Origin: Roseiarcus sp963776665
GTDB lineage: Bacteria > Pseudomonadota > Alphaproteobacteria > Rhizobiales > Beijerinckiaceae
Length of the DNA stretch: 64,000 nucleotides
Direction of reading: 5' to 3'
Assembly: GCA_963776665.1 (NCBI GenBank)
Contig: CAVZNQ010000023.1
Span: 1-64,000, forward strand
Shown here: positions 27,681 through 35,640 of the stretch, piece by piece
How positions within the stretch are numbered: position 1 is the first letter of the stretch
Layout of the letters: every line of letters begins with the position of its first letter
The notes under the pieces: model-generated
Seen by the model: only the letters and a program-made list of their open reading frames with translations
What the model was told of the DNA's origin: nothing
The model's database searches: none
Translations under genes and position numbers: made by a program

Positions 27681-28343
27681 ATGAGCGACATCTTTCACGA
27701 AGTTGACGAGGAAGTCCGCCGCGACAGGGCGGCGGAGTTCTGGAAGAAATACCAGAACGTGATCCTCGCCGGCGCGGCGCTGATTGTGCTCGCCGCAGCC
27801 GGGTTTCGCTATTGGCAGTATCAGCGCGAAAGGGCCCAGCAGGCGGCCGGCGACCGGTTCCAGCAGGCGCTCGTGGCGCTCGAGGGCGGCAAGTTCGACG
27901 AGGCGAAGGCCGGTTTCGACAAAATCGCCGCTGAGGCGCCGAGCGGATATCGCGCGCTGGCGCAAATGGCCTCGGCCGGCGCCAAGGCGCAGAGCGACCC
28001 GCCGGGCGCTGCCGCCGCCTTCGACGCCGTCGCCGGCGATGCGGCGATCGATCCGCTCTTGCGCGACGCCGCCCGCCTGCGCGCCGCCCTGCTCAGGGTC
28101 GACATCCCTGGCGAAGAACAGAAAGGCGAGGCAGCGATGACTTCCCTGTCGGCCGCGGAAGGACCTTTCCGGCGGCTCGCCGAGCTCGATCTCGCGGCGC
28201 TGGCGCTGGCGCGCAACGATTATGATGACGCCGCAAAACAACTCGACCTCGTGCTCGGCGACCCCGAAGTCTCACCGAACGAGAGGCAGTTGGCGAGCCG
28301 CTGGCTTGGGCTCGTGGCCGCGAACCGAACCGCTGCGAAGTAA
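27681..28343 (+). CDS. YfgM/TPR-like membrane-anchored protein
   Basis: The 220 residues start with a cytosolic MSDIFHEVDEEVRRDRAAEFWKKY, then one membrane helix (VILAGAALIVLAAAGFRYW, about residues 28-46). A periplasmic alpha-helical tail of TPR-like repeats follows (FQQALVALEGGKFDEAKAGF; LAALALARNDYDDAAKQLDL). This matches the alphaproteobacterial YfgM/tetratricopeptide family next to der. YfgM works with the SecYEG/PpiD export machinery in E. coli. The position 44 bases before der is conserved in the class. Confidence 0.85.
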   Translation: MSDIFHEVDEEVRRDRAAEFWKKYQNVILAGAALIVLAAAGFRYWQYQRERAQQAAGDRFQQALVALEGGKFDEAKAGFDKIAAEAPSGYRALAQMASAGAKAQSDPPGAAAAFDAVAGDAAIDPLLRDAARLRAALLRVDIPGEEQKGEAAMTSLSAAEGPFRRLAELDLAALALARNDYDDAAKQLDLVLGDPEVSPNERQLASRWLGLVAANRTAAK

Positions 28344-28387
28344 CTTTCGACGCCGGTTGTGACCGGCCGAACCGGTTTGAGGCGAGA

Positions 28388-29797
28388 TTGAGCGCCAGGG
28401 TCGCCATCATCGGCCGGCCGAACGTCGGCAAGTCGACGCTGTTCAACCGTCTGGTCGGCCGCAAGCTGGCGCTGGTCGACGACGAGCCGGGCGTCACCCG
28501 CGACCGCCGCGAGGGCGACGCGCGCCTTGCCGATCTCGCCTTCACCATCGTCGATACGGCGGGCCTCGAGGAGAGCGATCCCGAGACGCTCGCCGGACGC
28601 ATGCGCGCGCAGACGGAAGCTGCGCTGATCGACTGCGACGCGATCCTGTTTGTCGTCGACGCGCGGGCGGGCCTCACCGCCGCCGATCGGCATTTCGCTC
28701 AAGCCGTACGCCGCGCCGGCAAGCCGATCATCGTCATCGCCAACAAGGCCGAAGGCGGCGCGGGCCGCGACGGCGTTTATGACGCCTTCGGCCTCGGCCT
28801 CGGCGATCCGATCGCTTTGTCCGCCGAGCATGGCGAGGGCCTTAGCGAACTCTATGATGCGCTGGTCGAAGTCCTGCCCCGGTCCGCGCGCCTCGACCCG
28901 GACGAGGAGGAGGTCGCCGAACCGCTCGTTCTCGGCGAGGAGGAAGACGGCAGCGAGCTCGACCTTGCCAAGCCTTTGCGCATCGCCGTGCTGGGGCGGC
29001 CGAACGCCGGAAAATCGACCCTCATCAACCACATCCTCGGCCAGGATCGCCTGCTGACTGGTCCCGAGCCGGGCATCACCCGCGACTCGATCGGCCTCGA
29101 GGCCGAGTGGCGCGGGCGCAGGCTCAAGATCTTCGACACCGCCGGCTTGCGGCGGAAGTCGCGGGTGGTTGGGAAGGTCGAGAAGCTCGCCGTCGCCGAC
29201 GCGCTGCGGGCGGTGCGTTTCGCGGAGACCGTGGTGCTGCTGCTCGACGCGACCATCCCGTTCGAGAAGCAGGATCTCACCCTCGCCGATCTAGTCGAGC
29301 AGGAGGGCAGGGCGCTGGTCATCGGGCTCAACAAATGGGACCTGATCGACAACAAGAGCGACAAGGCGCGCGAGTTACGCGCCGAAGCCGATCGTCTCCT
29401 GCCGCAGCTGCGTGGGACCCGGGTGATTCCAGTTTCAGGCTTGACCGGCGCCCATGTCGACAAGCTGATGGAGGCGATCGTCGCCACCGACGCGATCTGG
29501 AACACCCGCATCTCGACCGGACGGCTCAATCGCTGGCTCGCGCCGGTCGTCGATACGACGCCGCCGCCGGCCGTCGCCGGACGGCGGGTGAAGATTCGCT
29601 ACATCACCCAGCCCAAGGCGCGGCCGCCGTTCTTCATCCTGTTCGGCAATTCGGTCGCCAGCATTTCCGAGAGCTACAAGCGCTATCTCGTCAACGGCCT
29701 GCGGGAGACGTTCGGCCTTTTCGGCGTGCCGATCCGCCTCTCGATGCGCTCTGGCAGCGACAATCCATACGCGGGGAAGAAGAAGCGCGGTTCGTGA
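28388..29797 (+). CDS. der: Ribosome-assembly GTPase Der (EngA)
   Basis: The 469 residues contain two consecutive GTPase domains. The first has GRPNVGKSTLFNRL (residues 8-21) and DTAGLEES; the second has GRPNAGKSTLINHI, DTAGLRRK and NKWDLID. A C-terminal KH-like domain ends in RLSMRSGSDNPY. Der acts in maturation of the 50S subunit. The start is a TTG at 28388, since no in-frame ATG or GTG precedes the first P-loop at a sensible distance. Confidence 0.95.
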   Translation: MSARVAIIGRPNVGKSTLFNRLVGRKLALVDDEPGVTRDRREGDARLADLAFTIVDTAGLEESDPETLAGRMRAQTEAALIDCDAILFVVDARAGLTAADRHFAQAVRRAGKPIIVIANKAEGGAGRDGVYDAFGLGLGDPIALSAEHGEGLSELYDALVEVLPRSARLDPDEEEVAEPLVLGEEEDGSELDLAKPLRIAVLGRPNAGKSTLINHILGQDRLLTGPEPGITRDSIGLEAEWRGRRLKIFDTAGLRRKSRVVGKVEKLAVADALRAVRFAETVVLLLDATIPFEKQDLTLADLVEQEGRALVIGLNKWDLIDNKSDKARELRAEADRLLPQLRGTRVIPVSGLTGAHVDKLMEAIVATDAIWNTRISTGRLNRWLAPVVDTTPPPAVAGRRVKIRYITQPKARPPFFILFGNSVASISESYKRYLVNGLRETFGLFGVPIRLSMRSGSDNPYAGKKKRGS

Positions 29798-29816
29798 CGC
29801 CTACCCCCTTCACAAG

Positions 29817-29849
29817 GCAAAAACGGCCCCGCCATCGTTGACGGGGCCG
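29817..29849 (-). terminator. Rho-independent terminator for the DUF2282 gene
   Basis: The perfect 8-bp stem CGGCCCCG / CGGGGCCG (29824-29831 and 29842-29849), loop of 10, is followed on the minus strand by GTTTTTGCC. It lies just after the stop of the gene at 29876-30157 and may also help stop transcription from der. Confidence 0.75.
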
Positions 29850-29875
29850 CAGGCGAAGGGAGGACGAGCGAAATC

Positions 29876-30157
29876 TCACATCGCGGTGAGCGAGCCGTGG
29901 CCCTTGGGCGTGGTCATGCCTTCGCAAGTGCCCTTGGCGACATATTTCCAATGCGCGGCATCGTAGTCGACGGTCGAGGTGCCGGCGCAGGTCGTGCCTG
30001 CGCCCGCGGCGCAGTCGTTCTTGCCGGCGAGCGCGACGCCATAGCACTTGTCGGCGCCCGGTTGCGCCGGGGCTGGACCCGCCTTGGCGACGGTGGCGAG
30101 GGCGCCGGCGAGCGAAGCGGCAAGCGCGGCGGCGGTGATCGCGGTTCTGGCGTTCAT
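29876..30157 (-). CDS. DUF2282 / BufA1-type bufferin precursor-like peptide (orphan)
   Basis: The 93-residue precursor has a signal peptide (MNARTAITAAALAASLAGAL) and a mature part with the DUF2282 pattern DKCYGVALAGKNDCAAGAG, TTCAGTS and KGTCEGM, giving four Cys. DUF2282 peptides are the precursors of copper-binding bufferins. There an MNIO enzyme (DUF692) with its DUF2063 partner converts Cys into thiooxazoles, and the loci usually also carry a DoxX gene. None of those genes is within view, so either modification enzymes lie elsewhere or the peptide works unmodified. A terminator follows and a possible ECF promoter precedes. Confidence 0.85.
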   Translation of the reverse strand: MNARTAITAAALAASLAGALATVAKAGPAPAQPGADKCYGVALAGKNDCAAGAGTTCAGTSTVDYDAAHWKYVAKGTCEGMTTPKGHGSLTAM

Positions 30158-30246
30158 GAGAAATCCTCTGGTCTGTATAGGGCCTTAGGCATCGGGCGCG
30201 GCGGCAGCCTCGCCGATTTACGGGGCCTCGACGGCCCTGCAGCAAG

Positions 30247-30271
30247 TACGTCCCCGGCAGACTGAGGTTAC
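30247..30271 (-). promoter_or_regulatory. Possible ECF (SigF-type) promoter for the DUF2282 gene
   Basis: On the minus strand GTAACC (30266-30271) and CGTA (30247-30250) are 15 bases apart, about 90 bases before the DUF2282 start. Caulobacter SigF, which controls DUF2282 genes, uses a GTAACC -35 element. The -10 element here is not the exact CGAA described for it, so the match is partial. A perfect palindrome, TCACGAATTCGTGA, sits just upstream at 30284-30297. Confidence 0.4.
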
Positions 30272-30378
30272 CGCGGGGCGCGATCACGAATTCGTGAACA
30301 GACATAGCGACCAGGTTGTTTGCTTGAAACAGCGCCCGCCGACGCCAGATATCCGTGAGCCGCCAGGAGGCGGTGCCC

Positions 30379-30804
30379 GTGACCGAATCGCTTCATGCCG
30401 TCTGCCCCGATTGCTCCGCGGTCAATCGCATCGCGGCCGACCGTCCCGCTTCCGAGGCCATATGCGGCGCCTGCAAGGCCAAGCTGTTTGCGGGCAAACC
30501 GATCGCGCTCACCTCGAAGACCTTCGACAAGCACGTCGAGCGCAACGACATGCCGCTGATCGTCGACTTCTGGGCCCCCTGGTGCGGACCCTGCCGGACG
30601 ATGGCGCCCATCTTCGACAAGGCGGCGAAGGAGCTTGAGCCGCGCGCCCGCTTCGCCAAGGTCAACGTCGACGAGGAGCCTGAGATCGCCGCCCGCTTCG
30701 GCATCCGCGGCATACCGACCCTGATCTCATTCGAAAAGGGCAAGGTCGCCAAGCAGCACGCCGGGCTGGTCGATCTCGAGTTCCTGCGTCGCCTCGCACT
30801 TTGA
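30379..30804 (+). CDS. trxC: Thioredoxin 2-like protein with N-terminal zinc ribbon
   Basis: The 141 residues start from a GTG with AGGAGG upstream. An N-terminal zinc-binding pair, CPDCSAVNRI and CGACKAKL, precedes a thioredoxin domain with the active site FWAPWCGPCRTMAP and the cis-Pro IRGIPTLISF. This architecture is that of thioredoxin 2, a cytoplasmic disulfide reductase often induced by oxidative stress. A longer start at 30355 is possible but lies in front of the ribosome binding site. Confidence 0.9.
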   Translation: MTESLHAVCPDCSAVNRIAADRPASEAICGACKAKLFAGKPIALTSKTFDKHVERNDMPLIVDFWAPWCGPCRTMAPIFDKAAKELEPRARFAKVNVDEEPEIAARFGIRGIPTLISFEKGKVAKQHAGLVDLEFLRRLAL

Positions 30805-30964
30805 GAGCGGCGCGCGCTGGATGCTTGGGCGCGCATCGTCACAGTGTGGGTCTGGCGCGCTCCGCGACCAGCTATTGCTTGCCCTTTTCGTGGGCCTGAG
30901 GCCATAAGGCCCGGCCAGCAGCGTTACTGTCGCGCCCTGATTCGATTCTGCCGAGCCCTCCCGC

Positions 30965-32296
30965 ATGCGTCTTTCCCGTTATTTCCTGCCAATCCTGAAG
31001 GAGACCCCGAAAGAGGCGGAGATCGTCTCGCACCGTCTGATGCTGCGAGCCGGCATGATCCGGCAGGAGGCGGCGGGCAGCTACGCCTGGTTGCCGCTCG
31101 GCGTCCGCGTCCTGCACAAGATCTGCGCCATCGTGCGCGAGGAGCAGAACCGCGCCGGCGCGATTGAGGTCCTGATGCCAACGATCCAGTCGGCCGATCT
31201 GTGGCGCGAATCCGGGCGCTACGACGACTATGGCAAGGAGATGCTGCGGATCCGCGACCGGCACGAGCGCGACATGCTCTACGGCCCGACCAACGAGGAG
31301 ATGATCACCGAGATTTTCCGCGCCTCGGTGCGCTCGTACAAGGACCTGCCGCTCAATCTCTACCACATCCAGTGGAAGTTCCGCGACGAGGTCCGGCCGC
31401 GCTTCGGGGTCATGCGCTCGCGCGAATTCCTGATGAAGGACGCCTATTCGTTCGACCTCGACCAGGCGGGCGCGCGCCACTCCTACAACAAGATGTTCAC
31501 GGCCTATCTGCGCACTTTCGCCCGCCTTGGCCTCACAGCCATTCCGATGCGCGCCGAATCCGGGCCCATCGGCGGCGACCTCAGCCACGAGTTCCTCATT
31601 CTCGCCTCGACCGGCGAAAGCGAGGTGTTCTGCCACCGCGACTATCTCTCGTTTCGGACGCCGCCCGAGGACATCGACTTTGACAGCGCCGAGACGATGC
31701 AGGCCGTGGTCGACAAGTGGACCTCGCTCTACGCCGCGACCTCGGAGAAGCATGATCCCGCGGCGTTCGACGGGATCGATCCGGCGGCGCGGATTTCAGC
31801 CCGCGGCATCGAGGTTGGCCATATTTTCTACTTCGGGACCAAGTATTCGGCGCCGATGAAAGCGGTCGTCAACGGACCGGACGGCAGGGAACACGCCGTG
31901 CACATGGGCTCATACGGCATCGGCCCAACCCGGCTTGCCGCCGCGCTGATCGAGGCCAACCACGACGAGAACGGCCCGATCTGGCCCGAAGCGGTCGCGC
32001 CGTTCCGCGTCGGGCTCGTCAACCTCAAGGTCGGCGACGCTGGCTGCGACGGGGCTTGCGCGCGCATCTACGCGTCGCTCGGAAAGGCCGGGATCGACGT
32101 TCTCTACGACGACCGCGACGAGCGCCCGGGGGCCAAATTCGCCGCCATGGATCTGGTCGGCGCGCCGCAGCAGGCAATCGTCGGCCCTAAAAGCCTCGGC
32201 GAGGGCAAGATCGAGGTGAAAAGTCGCCGCGGCGGCGAGCGCGAACTGATGAGCCTCGATGCGGCGATTGCGAAGCTGGGCGGGCAGGCGGGATGA
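30965..32296 (+). CDS. proS: Prolyl-tRNA synthetase, alphaproteobacterial short type
   Basis: The 443-residue class II synthetase has motif 2 in WKFRDEVRPRFGVMRSREFLMKD, the earlier GPTNEEMITEIF, and motif 3 in MGSYGIGPTRLAAALIE. It ends with an anticodon-binding domain (DVLYDDRDERPGAKFAAMD). The shortness, without the editing insertion of E. coli ProRS, is typical of alphaproteobacteria. It charges tRNA-Pro. The start at 30965 fits the usual MRLSRYFLP opening. Confidence 0.95.
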   Translation: MRLSRYFLPILKETPKEAEIVSHRLMLRAGMIRQEAAGSYAWLPLGVRVLHKICAIVREEQNRAGAIEVLMPTIQSADLWRESGRYDDYGKEMLRIRDRHERDMLYGPTNEEMITEIFRASVRSYKDLPLNLYHIQWKFRDEVRPRFGVMRSREFLMKDAYSFDLDQAGARHSYNKMFTAYLRTFARLGLTAIPMRAESGPIGGDLSHEFLILASTGESEVFCHRDYLSFRTPPEDIDFDSAETMQAVVDKWTSLYAATSEKHDPAAFDGIDPAARISARGIEVGHIFYFGTKYSAPMKAVVNGPDGREHAVHMGSYGIGPTRLAAALIEANHDENGPIWPEAVAPFRVGLVNLKVGDAGCDGACARIYASLGKAGIDVLYDDRDERPGAKFAAMDLVGAPQQAIVGPKSLGEGKIEVKSRRGGERELMSLDAAIAKLGGQAG

Positions 32297-32313
32297 AGCG
32301 CGTTGACCTGCGC

Positions 32314-32420
32314 CGTCATTGCGAGCGCAGCGAAGCAATCCAGGGGAAAGCAGGGCGCGCTCCGCGTCCTGGATTGCTTCGTCCCCGCGGATCGAGCCCG
32401 CGGGTTCCCCGCAATGACGG
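32314..32420. repeat. Inverted pair of REP-like elements
   Basis: CGTCATTGCGAGCGCAGCGA followed by AGCAATCCAGG (from 32314) is matched in reverse by CCTGGATTGCTTCG (from 32368) and GCAATGACGG (32411-32420). The pair forms an imperfect hairpin of about 105 bases between proS and the lolC-like gene. The same element recurs at 42181-42769, so it is a dispersed repeat family in this genome. Confidence 0.8.
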
Positions 32421-32441
32421 ATCGCGCGCCGAGGTCCAATT

Positions 32442-33740
32442 GTGACCGCCGTGGCCCTCGAAGCGCCGACGCCGGACGCCGCGCCGACGACGCGGCCCTT
32501 CTCGGCCTTTGAATGGATGGTCGCGTTTCGCTATCTGCGCGCCCGCAACGCCCAGCGCTCGATTTCGGTCATCGCCGGCTTCTCGTTCCTCGGCATCGTG
32601 CTCGGCGTCGCGGCGCTGATCGTCGTCATGGCGGTGATGAACGGCTTCCGTCACGAGCTGATGGACAAGATGATCGGCCTCAACGGCCACATGTACCTGC
32701 AGGGGGTCGAGACGCCGCTGACCGACTACGACGCGGTGGCGGAAAGGGTGAGCAAGGTTCCGGGAGTCACCCTGGCGGCGCCGCTGGTCGAGGGCCAGGC
32801 GTTTGCCAGTTCGCCCTATGGCTCGTCCGGCGCGCTGGTGAGGGGCATTCGCGGACAGGACCTCAACCGCCTTCCGGGCGTCGCCGGCCATGTGATCCAG
32901 GGCTCGCTGGACGGTTTCGATTCGGGTCGGGGGATCGCGGTCGGAGCCAAGCTCGCCGAACACTTGAGCCTGAGAGTCGGCGACAAGGTGACGATCATCG
33001 CGCCGCACGGCGCCGAGACCCCGTTCGGAGTGACGCCGCGCATGAAGTCCTACCCGGTCGCCGCGATTTTTCAGATCGGCATGACGAGTTTGGACAACAC
33101 TTTCATCTTCATGCCGCTCGCCGAAGCGCAGACCTTCTTTAATCAGGACGGACAGGCGAGCGTGATCGAGGTTTATGTCGCTGATCCCGACGAGATGGAC
33201 GTGATGCGGCAAAGAATCGAGCCGGCGCAGCAGCGGCCAATGATCGACACCGATTGGCGCCAGCTCAACCGCAGTTTTTTCGACGTCTTGGCGGTCGAGA
33301 GCAACGTGATGTTCGCCATTCTCACTCTCATCATGCTGGTGGCCGCGCTCAATATCATCTCCGGCCTTATCATGCTGGTGCAGGATAAGGCGCGCGCCAT
33401 TGCCGTTCTGCGCACTATGGGCGCGACTCGCGGCGCGATCATGCGCATCTTCCTCATCACCGGGGCGACGATCGGGTTCGTCGGCACCGCCGTCGGTCTC
33501 ATTCTTGGCCTTGTCGTCGCCTACAATGTCGAACCGATTCGAAAGGGCCTGAGCTGGCTCACCGGCGCTAACCTCTTTCCGTCCGAATTCTATTTCCTGT
33601 CGCAGCTGCCTTCGCGGGTCGACGCCACCGACGTCGTCGCGGTCGTCGCGCTGGCGCTGATTCTGTCGCTGGCGGCGACGATCTATCCGTCCTGGCGCGC
33701 AGCCAAGCTCGATCCGGTAGAGGCCCTGCGCTATGAATGA
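32442..33740 (+). CDS. Lipoprotein-releasing ABC transporter permease (LolC/E)
   Basis: The 432 residues begin at a GTG. FEWMVAFRYLRARNAQRSIS leads into a first membrane helix, then a ~220-residue periplasmic domain (MacB-like), then three more helices including MFAILTLIMLVAALNIISGL, ending with SWRAAKLDPVEALRYE. The topology and the closing motif fit LolC/LolE, which extracts outer-membrane lipoproteins from the inner membrane for LolA. Many alphaproteobacteria have one such permease working as a homodimer. It overlaps lolD by 8 bases. Confidence 0.9.
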   Translation: MTAVALEAPTPDAAPTTRPFSAFEWMVAFRYLRARNAQRSISVIAGFSFLGIVLGVAALIVVMAVMNGFRHELMDKMIGLNGHMYLQGVETPLTDYDAVAERVSKVPGVTLAAPLVEGQAFASSPYGSSGALVRGIRGQDLNRLPGVAGHVIQGSLDGFDSGRGIAVGAKLAEHLSLRVGDKVTIIAPHGAETPFGVTPRMKSYPVAAIFQIGMTSLDNTFIFMPLAEAQTFFNQDGQASVIEVYVADPDEMDVMRQRIEPAQQRPMIDTDWRQLNRSFFDVLAVESNVMFAILTLIMLVAALNIISGLIMLVQDKARAIAVLRTMGATRGAIMRIFLITGATIGFVGTAVGLILGLVVAYNVEPIRKGLSWLTGANLFPSEFYFLSQLPSRVDATDVVAVVALALILSLAATIYPSWRAAKLDPVEALRYE

Positions 33741-34428
33741 GGCCGCGCGCCCCGCCGCGCTCACTCTCGATCGCGTGGAGCGCCGGTACGGGCGGGGCGA
33801 GACGACGGTCGAGGTCCTGAACGGCGCGAGCCTCGAGCTTTCGCCGGGCCAATCGGTTGCGCTGATCGCGCCGTCCGGCGCCGGGAAGTCCACCCTCCTG
33901 CATCTGGCGGGCTTGTTGGAGCGTCCCGACGCCGGCGAGGTCAAGATCGGGGGCGCCACCACTTCGACCATGAGCGACGACAAGCGGACGGCGCTCCGGC
34001 GCACCGAGATCGGCTTCGTCTATCAATTCCATCATCTGCTGCCGGAATTCTCGGCGCTGGAGAATCTCGTCCTGCCGCAGATGATCGCAGGTCTTCCGCG
34101 CGACCAGGCCGCGGCCCGCGCGCACGAACTCCTCGCCTATCTTGGCCTCGCCCAGCGCGAGACCCATCGCCCGGCGGAACTGTCCGGCGGCGAGCAGCAG
34201 CGCGTCGCCATCGCGAGGGCGGTCGCCAATGGTCCGCGGGTGCTTCTGGCCGACGAGCCGACCGGCAATCTCGATCCGAAGACCGCCAACCATGTGTTTG
34301 GCACTCTGGCCGAGCTGGTCAAGGCGAGCGGGCTTGCCGCCCTTGTCGCCACCCACAACATGGACCTCGCCGCCCGGATGGATCGGCGCGTCACCATCCG
34401 CGACGGGCAGGTAAGCGAGATGGAGTAG
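33733..34428 (+). CDS. lolD: Lipoprotein-releasing ABC transporter ATPase
   Basis: The 231-residue ATP-binding subunit has Walker A in APSGAGKSTLLHLAG, the signature LSGGEQQRVAIARA, Walker B in VLLADEPTGNLDP and the H-loop in VATHNMDLA. The overlap with the LolC/E-type permease gene and the MacB/LolD-type 'GEQQRVAIARA' signature identify it as LolD. It drives lipoprotein release at the inner membrane. Confidence 0.93.
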   Translation: MNEAARPAALTLDRVERRYGRGETTVEVLNGASLELSPGQSVALIAPSGAGKSTLLHLAGLLERPDAGEVKIGGATTSTMSDDKRTALRRTEIGFVYQFHHLLPEFSALENLVLPQMIAGLPRDQAAARAHELLAYLGLAQRETHRPAELSGGEQQRVAIARAVANGPRVLLADEPTGNLDPKTANHVFGTLAELVKASGLAALVATHNMDLAARMDRRVTIRDGQVSEME

Positions 34429-34576
34429 GCGGCCGTTGACCGCCTTTTCTCTGGCATGTTAGCTCTCGAGTAAGCAACGGCGGCTCTGGCTGGCCGGCGC
34501 TTCATCAAGGACAGGCGTATCTGATCCGCGCGCGTCCAAAGGCGCGCGACTTTTGTCTCCAAGGGAGGACTTTTCC

Positions 34577-35596
34577 ATGACTCGCAACGTCTCAGTGCTG
34601 GCGCTTGTCGCCGCGGCCGGACTTCTCGCTGGGCCTGCGCAAGCCGACACCAGCAAGATGAAGATCGCCTTCTCCAACAACTACGCCGGCAATTCTTGGC
34701 GTCAGGCGATGCTGAAAAGCTACGGCATCGTCACCCAGAAGGCAGTGAAGGACGGCGTCGTCGCCGCAGCGGACGTATTCACCACCGCCGACAAGGAAGT
34801 GCCGACGCAGGCGGCGCAGATCCAAAATCTGATTCTCCAAGGCTATAACGCGATCGTCATCAACGCCGGATCGCCCGACGCGCTGAACGGACCCATCAAA
34901 CAGGCCTGCGACGCCGGCATCGTCGTCGTCTCGTTCGACGGCATCGTCACCGAGCCTTGCGCCTATCGGATCGGCGTCGACTTCAAGGACATGGGCAAGC
35001 AGGAAGTCGAGCAGATGGCGAAGTTCCAGCCCAAGGGCGGCAACCTGCTCGAGATCCACGGGATCGCTGGCACCTCGATCGACAACGACATCCACGCCGG
35101 CATCCTGGAGGGCGTGAAGGCGCATCCCGAATTCAAGATCGTTTCGGCGGTGGAGGGAGACTGGGATCAGACGACCGCGCAGAAGGCAGTCGCGACCGTG
35201 CTGCCGTCGCTGCCGCCAATCGTTGGCGTCGTTGACCAGGGCGGCGACGGCTATGGCGCGGCGCAGGCCTTCGCCGCCGCCGGCAAGCCGCGTCCGACCA
35301 TCATCGAGGGCAATCGCCAGGACGAGTTGCAGTGGTGGAAGGAGCAGAAAGAGAAGGACGGCTACAAGACTTGGTCGGCCTCGATTGCGCCGGGTGTCTC
35401 GACGCTCGCCTTCTGGGTCGCCCAGCAGGTTCTCGACGGCAACAAGAACGTTCCCCACGATCTTCTGGTGCCCTATCTCGCGTTCACCCAGGACGACTTC
35501 GAGAAGGAACTGCCGAATATTCCGAAGGGCGGCGTCGCGAGCCACGAATATACTCAGGCGGACGCCATCGCTGCCATTAAAGCCAGCATGAAGTAG
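34577..35596 (+). CDS. Sugar ABC transporter substrate-binding protein (CUT2 type)
   Basis: The 339-residue precursor has a signal peptide (VSVLALVAAAGLLAGPAQA). Its type I periplasmic-binding fold shows KIAFSNNYAGNSWRQAML at the N-terminal lobe, then NLILQGYNAIVINAGSPDAL and VVSFDGIVTEPCAYRIGVDF. These are typical of ribose/galactose-type binding proteins. AAGGGAGGAC supports the ATG. It opens a four-gene transporter locus (binding protein, ATPase, two permeases). The ligand cannot be read from sequence by eye. Confidence 0.9.
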   Translation: MTRNVSVLALVAAAGLLAGPAQADTSKMKIAFSNNYAGNSWRQAMLKSYGIVTQKAVKDGVVAAADVFTTADKEVPTQAAQIQNLILQGYNAIVINAGSPDALNGPIKQACDAGIVVVSFDGIVTEPCAYRIGVDFKDMGKQEVEQMAKFQPKGGNLLEIHGIAGTSIDNDIHAGILEGVKAHPEFKIVSAVEGDWDQTTAQKAVATVLPSLPPIVGVVDQGGDGYGAAQAFAAAGKPRPTIIEGNRQDELQWWKEQKEKDGYKTWSASIAPGVSTLAFWVAQQVLDGNKNVPHDLLVPYLAFTQDDFEKELPNIPKGGVASHEYTQADAIAAIKASMK

Positions 35597-35640
35597 GTCG
35601 AACAATCAGAACGAGCGCCCGCGCAGCAGCTGGCAAGACC

